Part shown: in pieces, positions 16,597-26,166 of the stretch
Numbering within the stretch: position 1 is the stretch's first letter
Layout of the letters: each line of letters opens with the position of its first letter
Source of the DNA: an uncultured Christensenella sp.
Lineage (GTDB): Bacteria > Bacillota_A > Clostridia > Christensenellales > Borkfalkiaceae
Reading direction: 5' to 3'
Assembly: GCA_910579295.1 (NCBI GenBank)
Contig: CAJTTC010000009.1
Span: 8,690-72,689, forward strand
DNA: 64,000 nucleotides
The notes under the pieces: model-generated
What the model saw: only the letters and a program-made list of their open reading frames with translations
The model's database searches: none
What the model was told of the DNA's origin: nothing
Program-made: the position numbers and the translations under genes

Positions 16597-16625
16597 TTGT
16601 GTTTTTCGGCAGTCAATGATATAAT
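16597..16625 (+). promoter_or_regulatory. Candidate promoter for ftsK
   Basis: TTGTGT (16597-16602) and TATAAT (16620-16625), spacer 17. The start point would fall near 16632, leaving a leader of only about 9 bases before the ATG at 16641. Confidence 0.5.
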
Positions 16626-16640
16626 AAAGAATGCAGGATA

Positions 16641-19600
16641 ATGCAATCGGAGATTGATAAAGTGAACAGGAAAAATAAAAGCGATAAACATTCGTATATA
16701 CTGACGAGGGAAACGCTGGGCATGACGGTTTTGCTCTTCTGTCTTATCGTCACTATAATATTGCTTACAAACAATCTGATATTTCTGAGCTTTGGCAAAG
16801 CCGTATGTACTTTTATGTACGGCACGTTCGGCTATGCTTCGTATTTCATCGTTGCGCTGCTGGCATATCTCGGCGAGTGGTTGGTATTCGAGAAAAAAAT
16901 ACGCGTAAACGTGCGCGCATTGCTTCTCGTTTCGGCAACCCTCTTGATGTTGTTCCTGTTGTTTCATTCGGTAACGACGGCAAAATATCCTATGGAGAGC
17001 TACGGCGCATATCTTAAACATTGCTATGTAAACGCGGCAAACGGTTACGGCGGCTATTCGTTCGGCGGCGTATTGAGCGGACTTCTGGTCTATCCAATTG
17101 CTAAGGGCACGACCTTTATCGGCGCCTATGTAATTTTCTCGTTGTTTGCCGTTGCCTTTGCCGCGCTCTCTGTAATAGTTATCAGAAATCTTATCCTCGG
17201 GAAAGTAGTTGCGCGCAGTCGCGCCACGGCGAAGAGCGGGGAGGAAGAGGAGGAAACTCAGCAGACGGAGGTTGCCTCGCAGAAGGTCGATAATCTTTAT
17301 TCAGTTAACGAAAATCACGAAATCGTCACGCGCGTAAGGCAGAACGGAGGCGCGTATTCACAGCCTGTTCAACAGCCGAAAGCTTCGGCGGCTAATGGCG
17401 GACATAAAACGGACGATAAATTTTCACAGGAAAATCTCGGCAGACGAATACTCTTTCAGCCCGGTGAATTTGCCGCGGAAAGCTATCGCCGCAATATGAT
17501 TTACAACGACGATTCTTATTTTAATCACCCCGTGCAAAACGAGGACGATTATATGAGAAGCTTTTCAAGCAATCCTTCGGCGAAGCCTAACTCAACGCCG
17601 CCCGTGCAGTCCACATACACCTCGGACTTTTCGGCACAGGCGGACAGCCGTACCGCGGACAGCGGAACGCCGTCGTACCTCTACGGCGACGAGCCTGTAA
17701 GCAATTTGGGCGGTCTGACTTCATCCGTCAATAACGTTGGTGAAAACGATTACAGCACTTATACGGTAGACGGAAAGTCTTCGGTAAATTATGAGGAAGA
17801 GCCCGATAGTATTGCGCCTGTTGAAAACGACGTTATAGAAGAGCCCGCTCCATTAGAAAATGTGCGCGTCAATAAACCCGAATCCAATCCCTATGATTTG
17901 GACACGGACGTCGACGAGAGCCGTCCGCTCTATTCCGAGCCTAAGGTTGCGCCGATTGCTCACGTTGAAGATAAAAAAGAGCAAGAGCCTGTCGCGCCTG
18001 TTGAGGAAGAAAAACCTCAGCCCGAACCCGAACAGCCCAAGCCGCGCGAGAGGGGAAGCAAGCTTTTCGATTTGTTCAGCTCTTCGAATCCCCGATTGAG
18101 CGAACGTCGCATCGAGCCCGACATTACGGCTCTTCAATCTTCACGAAGGGAGAGGAGCAGAGAAAATCTGTTCGACGAATCGGAGGACGAAACTCCGTTT
18201 GCCGAGAGAACGTCTGTGCCGCAGAGCGAGGAAAAGCCCAAGGTTGAGCCGCCCGCAAGAGGCAGGGGCGCGGCGTTGTCCGATAACGATGATAAATCTG
18301 CGGAGATAAGCGAGAAGCCCGCAGTCGTTCCTCCCGTACGTTCGGTTGTTCCTTCCGCACGCACGGTTGCGCCTGTGCCCGCCGAAAAGCCCGCGCCTGT
18401 GCCCGCTCCCGTTCAGGAGGAAAAACCCAAACACGTCTGGAAAAAATACGTGCGTCCTTCACTGGAATTGCTCGACGATTACCCCGAGAATAACAACGTC
18501 AATTCCGCGGAGATAGAAGAGAGCAAGCAGATAATTTGCGAAACGCTCGCCGATTACCGCATTGACAGCAGAATACAAAACGTTGTCGTCGGGCCCGCGA
18601 TTACGCGTTACGACGTGATAATCGAGGATAGAACGAATATCAAAAACGCTCTCAAATACCGCGAAGCCATTGCTATGGCGCTTATGAAGGAGAACGTAAA
18701 CGCATATCTTAACTACTCCAAGGGTGCTATTTCTATTGAAGTGCCCAATAGCTCGCGCTGCGTGGTCGGGTTAAAGGGAATGCTTGCGAGCAGTCAGTTT
18801 CTCAACGCCAAGCCGAACAGTTTAACCTTTACTTTGGGTAAAAACGTTGAAGGGCAGGTTGTATGCCCCGATATTACCAAGATGCCCCATCTGCTTGTTG
18901 CGGGTACTACGGGCAGCGGTAAAAGTATATGTTTGAGCACGCTCATTGTCAGCCTGCTGTACAAGTACGGACCTGAAGAATTGCGTTTTATTCTCGTTGA
19001 CCCCAAACAGGTTGAGTTCATATCCTACGACAAACTTCCTCACCTTATGATTAACGAAATTATCTACGACGTGGATAAGGCGATTAAGGCTCTGAATTGG
19101 GCTATTAAGGAGATGGAGAGGAGATACGCGCTGTTCAAGGAAATGACCGAAAAGGGCGTTGCCACAAAGAATCTTACCGAGTATAACGCGCATTTGCCGG
19201 AGGGCGAGGAGAAATTACCCAAAATCGTCGTTATTCTCGACGAGTTCGGCGATTTGATGTTGCAGGCTAAAAAGGATATCGAGAGCAGAATTATAAGACT
19301 TGTGCAAAAGGCGCGAGCTTGCGGCATTCACCTTATTCTTGCCACACAGCGTCCGTCGGTTGATTGCATTACGGGTCTTATCAAGTCCAATCTGCCCACG
19401 CGTATCGGTTTCAAGGTAAACTCGTTTGACGACGCAAGGTGTATCTTCGATATCGGCGGCGCTGAAAAATTGCTCGGCAAGGGCGACTTGTATTTCCGTT
19501 CAGCCGAGAGCCCCGAGCTTGCGCGTATTCAGGGTTGCTTTATTGATACTCACGAAGTTCAGAGAGTTACAGACTTTATTAAGGAACACAACGAAACGTA

Positions 19601-19922
19601 TTTCGATCAGAGCGTAAGCGACTTTATAAATACCGTAGAGGAAGAGGCTTCCGAAACTACTGCTCCCGAAGGGGAAATGAGCGGCGACGCGTCAAAGGTA
19701 GACGACACCTTTATTAAGGCGTTAAAGTTCTGCGTTATCAGTAATCAGGCTTCCGTTTCGATGATTCAGCGCCGTTTCCCTATCGGCTATATGAAGGCTT
19801 GCAAAATCATAGATTGGATGGAGAATATGAATTATATTACTCAGTCCGAGGGGTCTAAGCCGAGAAAAGTTCTGCTGTCCCGCGAAGAATTTACGCAGAA
19901 ATACGGTGACGTTGATGATTGA
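16641..19922 (+). CDS. ftsK: DNA translocase FtsK/SpoIIIE
   Basis: Hexameric ATP-driven DNA pump at the division septum. The 1093-residue protein has four N-terminal membrane helices (about residues 25-185). A very long acidic, Pro/Glu-rich linker follows (about 190-600). The motor domain comes next, with Walker A GTTGSGKS (Lys761) and Walker B region IVVILDEFGDLM. The C-terminal winged-helix gamma domain (about 1015-1085) contains FCVISNQASVSMIQRRFPIGY and recognises polar DNA sequences. Four helices and the linker favour the FtsK/SpoIIIE layout. The start lacks a strong ribosome site. The stop codon overlaps the rimO start. Confidence 0.96.
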   Translation: MQSEIDKVNRKNKSDKHSYILTRETLGMTVLLFCLIVTIILLTNNLIFLSFGKAVCTFMYGTFGYASYFIVALLAYLGEWLVFEKKIRVNVRALLLVSATLLMLFLLFHSVTTAKYPMESYGAYLKHCYVNAANGYGGYSFGGVLSGLLVYPIAKGTTFIGAYVIFSLFAVAFAALSVIVIRNLILGKVVARSRATAKSGEEEEETQQTEVASQKVDNLYSVNENHEIVTRVRQNGGAYSQPVQQPKASAANGGHKTDDKFSQENLGRRILFQPGEFAAESYRRNMIYNDDSYFNHPVQNEDDYMRSFSSNPSAKPNSTPPVQSTYTSDFSAQADSRTADSGTPSYLYGDEPVSNLGGLTSSVNNVGENDYSTYTVDGKSSVNYEEEPDSIAPVENDVIEEPAPLENVRVNKPESNPYDLDTDVDESRPLYSEPKVAPIAHVEDKKEQEPVAPVEEEKPQPEPEQPKPRERGSKLFDLFSSSNPRLSERRIEPDITALQSSRRERSRENLFDESEDETPFAERTSVPQSEEKPKVEPPARGRGAALSDNDDKSAEISEKPAVVPPVRSVVPSARTVAPVPAEKPAPVPAPVQEEKPKHVWKKYVRPSLELLDDYPENNNVNSAEIEESKQIICETLADYRIDSRIQNVVVGPAITRYDVIIEDRTNIKNALKYREAIAMALMKENVNAYLNYSKGAISIEVPNSSRCVVGLKGMLASSQFLNAKPNSLTFTLGKNVEGQVVCPDITKMPHLLVAGTTGSGKSICLSTLIVSLLYKYGPEELRFILVDPKQVEFISYDKLPHLMINEIIYDVDKAIKALNWAIKEMERRYALFKEMTEKGVATKNLTEYNAHLPEGEEKLPKIVVILDEFGDLMLQAKKDIESRIIRLVQKARACGIHLILATQRPSVDCITGLIKSNLPTRIGFKVNSFDDARCIFDIGGAEKLLGKGDLYFRSAESPELARIQGCFIDTHEVQRVTDFIKEHNETYFDQSVSDFINTVEEEASETTAPEGEMSGDASKVDDTFIKALKFCVISNQASVSMIQRRFPIGYMKACKIIDWMENMNYITQSEGSKPRKVLLSREEFTQKYGDVDD

Positions 19923-21252
19923 TTTTACGCGTAAAAAATTCGGTGTTATATCGCTTGGCTGCGACAAAAACAGAGTTGATACCGAAAAGCTTTTGGCTGT
20001 TATAAGGTCGGCGGGGTGTACCGTAACCGACGATATCGGCGAAGCGCAGATACTAATCGTAAATACCTGCGCGTTTTTAAACGAATCGAGAAAGGAAGCC
20101 ATTGAAACCGTAATTGACTGCGCGGCTTACAGGTGCGGCAAGCTTGAAAAGCTTGTAGTGTGCGGTTGTCTGCCGCAGAAGTACATAGGCGAGTTGTATT
20201 CGTCGCTGATTGAAGCGGACGTGTTCCTTGGAACGCAGGATTACGGCAAATTTTTTGAAGCTCTTGAAAAATCTTACGACGGTGCAAGGGTTAATTTTGT
20301 CGGTATGGGCGATAATCTTTATGCTATTGACAGAGTGGTAACAACACCCTGTCATTACGCTTATTTAAAGATAGCCGACGGTTGCAACAACTTCTGCACT
20401 TACTGCCTTATTCCGAAGATACGCGGAAGATACGTAAGTTATCCCGTAGAACAGCTAATTGCCGAAGCCGAAAGCTTGGGCGACGTGTCGGAGCTGATTT
20501 TGGTCGCGCAGGACGTCTCCCGATACGGAATTGACCTGTACAAGAAAAAATATTTAGTAAATTTTTTAAAAAAGCTGACAACACTTGTCAACATTAATAG
20601 TGTAAGATTACTTTACTGTTATCCTGATATGATTGATGACGAGTTGATTGCCGAGATAAGGGACAACCCCAAGATTGTCAAATACCTAGATATTCCCCTT
20701 CAACACAGCGAGGACAGAATATTAAAGCTTATGAACAGGCGCGGCACTCGCGCGGAGTATTTGTCGCTGATTAAAAAGTTAAAGGAACAGATACCCGAAA
20801 TTGCCATAAGGTCAACGTTTATAAGCGGCTTCCCTGGGGAAACGGAGGAAGAATTCGAGGGTATGTGCAACTTTTTGAACGAGGCGGGGCTTGTCAACTG
20901 CGGGTTCTTCGCATATTCCCGTGAGCCGGATACTCCCGCATACAAAATGTCGGGGCAAGTGCCTTACGGCGTGAAGAAGCGGAGGGTGAAAAAGCTTTAC
21001 TCTGTGCAGAGTGAAATTTCGGCAAAATATCTCTCTTCGTATGTGGGTAAGACCGTTAAAGTTATCTGCGACGGCATTGATTACGAAAAGGGTTGCTTTG
21101 TCGGCAGAGCGTATTTCAGCGCGCCCGACATCGACGGGAAGGTGTACTTCAATTCGGCAAATGCCGTACAGGGCGGCTATTACGACGTAAAAGTTACGTC
21201 TTGCGACAGTTACGATATGTACGGTCAGACGGAGGACTATGATAATGAATGA
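19915..21252 (+). CDS. rimO: Ribosomal protein S12 methylthiotransferase RimO
   Basis: Radical-SAM enzyme that adds a methylthio group to an aspartate of ribosomal protein S12. An N-terminal UPF0004 domain contains conserved cysteines (LGCDKNRVD, NTCAF, CGCLPQ). The radical-SAM CxxxCxxC motif reads CNNFCTYC, and a C-terminal TRAM domain starts near residue 375. The LGCxKNxVD signature and IPKIRGRYVS segment point to RimO rather than MiaB; a separate miaB lies at 47741. The ATG at 19915 overlaps the ftsK stop; an upstream GTG at 19906 is possible but less likely. Confidence 0.93.
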   Translation: MIDFTRKKFGVISLGCDKNRVDTEKLLAVIRSAGCTVTDDIGEAQILIVNTCAFLNESRKEAIETVIDCAAYRCGKLEKLVVCGCLPQKYIGELYSSLIEADVFLGTQDYGKFFEALEKSYDGARVNFVGMGDNLYAIDRVVTTPCHYAYLKIADGCNNFCTYCLIPKIRGRYVSYPVEQLIAEAESLGDVSELILVAQDVSRYGIDLYKKKYLVNFLKKLTTLVNINSVRLLYCYPDMIDDELIAEIRDNPKIVKYLDIPLQHSEDRILKLMNRRGTRAEYLSLIKKLKEQIPEIAIRSTFISGFPGETEEEFEGMCNFLNEAGLVNCGFFAYSREPDTPAYKMSGQVPYGVKKRRVKKLYSVQSEISAKYLSSYVGKTVKVICDGIDYEKGCFVGRAYFSAPDIDGKVYFNSANAVQGGYYDVKVTSCDSYDMYGQTEDYDNE

Positions 21253-21916
21253 AGAAGATAAAGAGAGCAAATTCTATAAATTTGCCAAGGGTAAGGGGGT
21301 AATGAACTTACCAAACAAGCTTACTATAAGCAGAATGGTAATGATACCCGTGTTTGTTCTCTTCTTTTACCTCAATTTTGTCGGACATTATTTTGTTGCG
21401 CTTGCCGTTTTCGGCGTTGCGAGCTTGACTGATTTGTTCGACGGGAAGATTGCGAGGAAATACAATCTTGTAACCAATCTGGGCAAATTTCTCGACCCGA
21501 TTGCCGACAAAGTGCTAGTGCTCTCCGCGCTTGTATTATTTCTTACCGTGCCGTCGCTTTTTAACGCTAACCTCGGTGACTGGGCGATAATTGTTGCGGG
21601 GTGCGGCGTTGCGGTAATTCTTGCGCGCGAGATTATTGTCAGCGGTTTTCGTATGGTTGCCGCGGACTCGGGCATAGTTATAGCGGCGGACATTATAGGC
21701 AAGTACAAGACGGTTATGCAGGATATTGCAGTTATTGTCATAATTATCGGCGCGGGCTTTGCCGAGCTTGTGCCTACGGTCGTCAACACAGCTTTTACAA
21801 TGTGCTCAAAAATTATCAACTACGTCGGATTGGGGTGCTTTGCAATCTCGGTTATTCTTACCATAATTTCGGGAATAAATTATATAGTTAAAAATATAGA
21901 AGTTTTAAAGAAATGA
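21239..21916 (+). CDS. pgsA: CDP-diacylglycerol-glycerol-3-phosphate 3-phosphatidyltransferase PgsA
   Basis: Membrane enzyme making phosphatidylglycerol phosphate. It is a 225-residue CDP-alcohol phosphatidyltransferase with the catalytic pattern DG-xx-AR-x8-G-xxx-D-xxx-D, seen as DGKIARKYNLVTNLGKFLD followed by PIAD. It has several membrane helices. The N-terminus has about 20 extra polar residues before the usual NLPNKLTISRM start, so translation could begin later. Its start overlaps the rimO end and its stop overlaps the start of the CinA-like gene. The order rimO-pgsA-cinA-recA is a well-known Firmicutes arrangement. Confidence 0.93.
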   Translation: MIMNEEDKESKFYKFAKGKGVMNLPNKLTISRMVMIPVFVLFFYLNFVGHYFVALAVFGVASLTDLFDGKIARKYNLVTNLGKFLDPIADKVLVLSALVLFLTVPSLFNANLGDWAIIVAGCGVAVILAREIIVSGFRMVAADSGIVIAADIIGKYKTVMQDIAVIVIIIGAGFAELVPTVVNTAFTMCSKIINYVGLGCFAISVILTIISGINYIVKNIEVLKK

Positions 21917-23022
21917 ATATTGCAGACGAAAGACAAATCAGGCACGGCAGTATATGCCTGTTGGCGTTTGAAAATAAAAAGATAACTGATTTGAGTAAAG
22001 TCGAGGGGTTGTTATCGGAATTAGCCACCTTCGGTTACTACTGCGATAAAATAAGCAGAATTGCTTTTGACAGCTCGGTGGAGATAACGCGCGCCGTAAA
22101 AGAGGGAACGGAAAATTACGAAAACGTTATAGTATACTGTCCGTCAAGAATGGGGCAGACGTTCAAGGATTTTGTTTCGTATTTGTTGGGCGCTCAATTC
22201 GATATTTCCGACGTGCTGAACAGCGCGGGGACGACGGTATTTTTGCTGTACAGCGACAGAAACGGCAAACTCCAAACGGCTGATATCAAAGACGTATTGG
22301 ACAAAAAGTATGGCGTAAGCTACGACAGCACTGTTATAAGATTGGTCGGAGCGCCTGTAAAGAAGCTGGACGAAGCCGTGCGCGCTGTGCGTTCTATGTT
22401 CCCCGACGGAAGCGTGCTTATCAACGTTACCGACAGCTTTGAGGACTACCGAATAGAAATAGTCTATTCCTCTAAGACGCCTAAAATGGCGATAGACGGC
22501 GCAGTCAGGGAATTGGTCAGGCGGCTCAACGATTATATCTACGCGCTTGAGGATATTTCTCTCGCCGAGCAGCTGTACCGTCTGCTTAAACTGCGCAGAA
22601 TGAAAATTGCCGTTGCGGAATCGTTTACGGGCGGCGGCGTTGGCAAGCGGCTTGTGGAGGTCGGCGGCATATCGGAAGTATATTACGAGGGGCTCAACAC
22701 GTACTCAAATCAGTCAAAAATGCAACGGCTCGGCGTTAAAGAGCTTACCTTAAACCAACAGGGGGCTGTGTCGGCTGAAACGGCTTACCAGATGGCGGAA
22801 GGGCTTTTAAAGACGGGTACGTGCGAGGTTGCGATTTCCACTACGGGCATAGCAGGACCGAAGTCGGACAATACCTTGAAGCCCGTCGGGCTGGCGTATA
22901 TCGGTATAGGAGTTGAAAGCGATATAGCCGTATATAAATTTAATTTTGATGGCGACAGGGAACGGATAACAAACGCGGGTATCAATCACGCTCTGTTTCT
23001 TGCCTACAAAAGCTTAAAGTAA
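21913..23022 (+). CDS. CinA-like protein with nicotinamide-nucleotide deamidase domain and divergent N-terminus
   Basis: The C-terminal part (about residues 220-369) is a clear CinA/PncC deamidase domain: AESFTGG with the catalytic serine, NTYSNQSKMQRLGV, GAVSAETAYQMAEG and TGIAGP. It hydrolyses nicotinamide mononucleotide to nicotinate mononucleotide. The N-terminal 215 residues occupy the place of the COG1058/MoCF domain of CinA, but the expected motifs (GTELLLGQ, SGGLGPTxDD) cannot be seen. This half is either extremely divergent or a different domain, though a KKLDEAVRAVRSMFP stretch may be a remnant of the middle domain. Its position between pgsA and recA supports descent from cinA. Confidence 0.8.
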   Translation: MNIADERQIRHGSICLLAFENKKITDLSKVEGLLSELATFGYYCDKISRIAFDSSVEITRAVKEGTENYENVIVYCPSRMGQTFKDFVSYLLGAQFDISDVLNSAGTTVFLLYSDRNGKLQTADIKDVLDKKYGVSYDSTVIRLVGAPVKKLDEAVRAVRSMFPDGSVLINVTDSFEDYRIEIVYSSKTPKMAIDGAVRELVRRLNDYIYALEDISLAEQLYRLLKLRRMKIAVAESFTGGGVGKRLVEVGGISEVYYEGLNTYSNQSKMQRLGVKELTLNQQGAVSAETAYQMAEGLLKTGTCEVAISTTGIAGPKSDNTLKPVGLAYIGIGVESDIAVYKFNFDGDRERITNAGINHALFLAYKSLK

Positions 23023-23051
23023 TTAAGGATAATTTAACAGGAGAAACATAA

Positions 23052-24065
23052 ATGAACGACGAAAAACTAAAAGCATTAAACTCTACAATCGCAATGATTG
23101 AGAAGCAGTACGGTAAGGGCGCAATAATGAAGCTCGGCGATGAAAAAGTAAGCTCAGAGCTGGAGGTTATATCCACGGGCTGTCTTTCTCTCGACCTTGC
23201 GTTGGGCGTTGGCGGCGTACCCAGAGGCAGGATTATGGAGATTTACGGACCCGAGTCCTCAGGTAAAACTACCGTCGCGCTCCATATAATTGCGCAGGCG
23301 CAGAAAATGGGCGGCGTTGCGGCGTTTATCGACGCTGAGCACGCACTTGACGCAGTGTATGCCAAAGCTCTCGGCGTAAAGACGGACGAACTGTATATAT
23401 CTCAGCCCGATACGGGCGAGCAGGCTCTCGATATATGCGAATCTCTTGTGCGTTCGAGCGCGGTTGACGTAATAGTCGTCGACTCGGTTGCGGCTCTTAC
23501 TCCTAAGGCGGAGATAGAGGGCGATATGGGCGACACTCACGTAGGCTTGCTTGCAAGACTTATGTCGCAGGCTCTCAGAAAACTGACGGCAATAACCAAC
23601 CGTTCCAAGACGTGCGTAATCTTTATCAACCAATTGCGTGAAAAGGTGGGCGTAATGTTCGGCAATCCCGAAACGACCCCAGGCGGCAAGGCGCTTAAAT
23701 ACTTTGCGACAATCCGTCTCGATATCAGAAAGGCGGATTCTCTCAAAAGCGAGGGCGACATCATAGGCAACAGGGCAAAAGCCAAGGTGGTTAAAAACAA
23801 GGTTGCGCCTCCTTTCAAGGTTGCCGAGTTTGATATTATTTACGGCGAAGGCGTATCTCAGGAAGGTTGCCTTATTGATTTGGGACTTGAATACGGCATT
23901 CTTACAAAGAGCGGCGCTTGGTTCAACTATAACGAGGATAAGGTTGCAAACGGCAGAGAGAAGATGAGGGAGCATCTGAGAGCTAACCCCGCGCTTAAAG
24001 ACGAGATCGAGGCAAAAATAAGAGAGGCTCACAAGGCGTCAATCAAGAAACAGCAGGACGATTAA
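23052..24065 (+). CDS. recA: Recombinase RecA
   Basis: Strand-exchange ATPase for recombination and SOS induction. The product of 337 residues has Walker A GPESSGKTT (Lys72), the VVDSVAALTP Walker B region, the INQLREKVGVMFGNPETTPGG segment with the L2 DNA-binding loop, and a C-terminal charged tail. It is preceded by an AGGAGA ribosome site. The last base overlaps the first base of nadE. Confidence 0.99.
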   Translation: MNDEKLKALNSTIAMIEKQYGKGAIMKLGDEKVSSELEVISTGCLSLDLALGVGGVPRGRIMEIYGPESSGKTTVALHIIAQAQKMGGVAAFIDAEHALDAVYAKALGVKTDELYISQPDTGEQALDICESLVRSSAVDVIVVDSVAALTPKAEIEGDMGDTHVGLLARLMSQALRKLTAITNRSKTCVIFINQLREKVGVMFGNPETTPGGKALKYFATIRLDIRKADSLKSEGDIIGNRAKAKVVKNKVAPPFKVAEFDIIYGEGVSQEGCLIDLGLEYGILTKSGAWFNYNEDKVANGREKMREHLRANPALKDEIEAKIREAHKASIKKQQDD

Positions 24066-25987
24066 TGAAGTACGGATATGTAAGAGTTTGCGCGGCGACC
24101 CCCGAAATGCGGGTTGCCGACGTGGAGTTCAATTCTCGGAATATAATAGATGCGATAAAGGAGAGCGCAAAGAGCGGCAGTCAGCTTACGGTTTTTCCCG
24201 AGCTCTGCGTTTGCGGTTACACTTGCGGCGACCTGCTAAACCAGCCCGCGCTTTTAGATGCGGTTGAGAATGCGATTGTTGAGATCGCAAAGGCGACCGA
24301 GGGTATTAAAACGCTTGTCTTTATCGGCGCGCCTATAAGGTGCGCGGGCAGACTGTATAACTGCGCCGTGGGAATCAGCGACGGGGAAATTCTTGGCGTC
24401 GTTCCAAAAACCTTTATTCCAAACTACGGTGAGTTTTACGAGAAACGCTATTTTTCCTGTCTTACGGAAGGTTGCGAGGGGAGCGTGTCAATCGGCGGCG
24501 TCGACGCGGATTTCGGAACGGAAATTATTTTCTCTTCGCGGAACAACGACAAATTTACTGTTGCCGTAGAAATTTGCGAGGATTTATGGGCGGCACAGTC
24601 ACCGTCGCTTGCGCATGCAAAGGCAGGGGCGAATATTATAGTCAACCTCTCTTGCAGCGACGAAACGGTTGGCAAAGCCGAGTACAGGCGAATGCTTGTA
24701 AAAACGCAGTCTGCTAAGCTCATCTGCGGATATATCTACTGTGACGCGGGTGACGGCGAAAGTTCGACAGATATGGTATTTGCCGGTCATAATCTTATAT
24801 GCGAAAACGGAGCGGTTCTTGCAGAAAGCGCGCTGTTTCAAAACGGACTTGTTTACGGTGAAATAGACGTTGAGTATCTTGCCACCGAGAGAATGAGGAG
24901 CGCTACGGGATATTATGGTGTAAACGACACTCCGTATATGTGCGGGGATAATTGCTATACGGTGATTGATTTTAGCTCTGACGAAATCGGTCAGCCTACA
25001 AGACTTTATCCGCGCACGCCCTTTGTTCCCGAGGACGGTTTGGGCGACAGAAGCGAACTCATTCTGACTATTCAGCAAAAGGGGCTTGAAAAGCGTTTAA
25101 AGCACGTCAATGCGCGCAATGCCGTTATCGGCATATCCGGAGGGCTTGATTCCGCGCTTGCATTGCTTGTCACGTGTCGAGCGTTTAAAGCCTTGGGCAA
25201 AGATACGGGGGATATTATTGCCGTAACTATGCCGGGGTTCGGTACGACGGGCAAGACAAAGGGTAATTCGTTAAAGCTTATAGAAGCTTTGGGCGCGACT
25301 GCCAAAACAATTCCCATTTCCGACAGCGTAACTCAGCATTTTAAGGATATCGGTCACGATCCCGAAAATCGCAACGTTGCCTATGAAAATGCTCAGGCGC
25401 GTATGCGCACTATGATATTAATGGATATCGCCAACGATAACGGCGGTTTGGTTATCGGCACGGGCGATTTAAGCGAGTTGGCTCTCGGCTGGGCGACTTA
25501 CAACGGCGACCATATGTCTATGTATGCGGTTAACTCGTCAGTGCCTAAGACGCTTGTCAGACATTTGGTTAAGTATGAGGCGGAAAGGCTCGGCGGTACG
25601 GCAAAAGCTGTGCTCACCGACATTTTGAATACCGAAATAAGCCCCGAATTGCTTCCCCCCGACGCGGGCGGCAATATTGCGCAAAAGACCGAGGACATAG
25701 TAGGGCCGTATATACTTCACGACTTTTTCTTGTACTATATCATAAGATGCGGGTTTGCTCCCGATAAAATAAAGTTTATTGCAGAGCGCACGTTTGCGGG
25801 AATGTTCGGCAAGGCGGATATAGATAAGTGGCTTAAAAACTTTTATAAGCGCTTCTTTTCCCAGCAATTCAAGCGTTCCTGCGTGCCCGACGGCGTAAAG
25901 GTGGGAAGCGTAGCGTTATCGCCCCGCGGAGATTGGCGTATGCCGTCCGACGCGGTTGCCGCGCTTTGGCTGAAATCACTTGAATAA
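24065..25987 (+). CDS. nadE: Glutamine-dependent NAD+ synthetase NadE
   Basis: Final step of NAD synthesis: amidation of nicotinate adenine dinucleotide. The 640-residue protein has an N-terminal nitrilase-type glutaminase domain with the Glu-Lys-Cys triad visible in FPELCVCGYTCGD, VPKTFIPNYGEFYE and EICEDLW. The C-terminal synthetase domain carries the PP-loop SGGLDS at 358-363 and GTGDLSELALGW. It overlaps recA by one base and replaces the direct recA-rny adjacency seen in many Firmicutes. It may pair metabolically with the nearby CinA-like deamidase, which feeds nicotinate nucleotides toward NAD. A terminator follows. Confidence 0.96.
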   Translation: MKYGYVRVCAATPEMRVADVEFNSRNIIDAIKESAKSGSQLTVFPELCVCGYTCGDLLNQPALLDAVENAIVEIAKATEGIKTLVFIGAPIRCAGRLYNCAVGISDGEILGVVPKTFIPNYGEFYEKRYFSCLTEGCEGSVSIGGVDADFGTEIIFSSRNNDKFTVAVEICEDLWAAQSPSLAHAKAGANIIVNLSCSDETVGKAEYRRMLVKTQSAKLICGYIYCDAGDGESSTDMVFAGHNLICENGAVLAESALFQNGLVYGEIDVEYLATERMRSATGYYGVNDTPYMCGDNCYTVIDFSSDEIGQPTRLYPRTPFVPEDGLGDRSELILTIQQKGLEKRLKHVNARNAVIGISGGLDSALALLVTCRAFKALGKDTGDIIAVTMPGFGTTGKTKGNSLKLIEALGATAKTIPISDSVTQHFKDIGHDPENRNVAYENAQARMRTMILMDIANDNGGLVIGTGDLSELALGWATYNGDHMSMYAVNSSVPKTLVRHLVKYEAERLGGTAKAVLTDILNTEISPELLPPDAGGNIAQKTEDIVGPYILHDFFLYYIIRCGFAPDKIKFIAERTFAGMFGKADIDKWLKNFYKRFFSQQFKRSCVPDGVKVGSVALSPRGDWRMPSDAVAALWLKSLE

Positions 25988-25996
25988 ATTTAAACG

Positions 25997-26027
25997 GACT
26001 GCGGTTTGCTTGCCGCGGTCTTTTTTT
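25997..26027 (+). terminator. Terminator after nadE
   Basis: GACTGCGG (25997-26004) pairs with CCGCGGTC (26013-26020, one G-U), followed by seven T. Confidence 0.85.
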
Positions 26028-26071
26028 GTGCGTCTTTTTTTGAGAATAATTAAAGGAATTTGACAAATAAA

Positions 26072-26100
26072 TTGACATTTATACGCTGTTGGTGTAAAAT
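26072..26100 (+). promoter_or_regulatory. Promoter for rny
   Basis: TTGACA (26072-26077) and TAAAAT (26095-26100), spacer 17. The remaining leader of about 60 bases ends in a CAGGAGGC ribosome site. Confidence 0.75.
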
Positions 26101-26166
26101 AAATTATGGTATATAAAAAGGCGCGTTGCGCTTTAATATATATAAAATCAAATCAGGAGGCTTATA

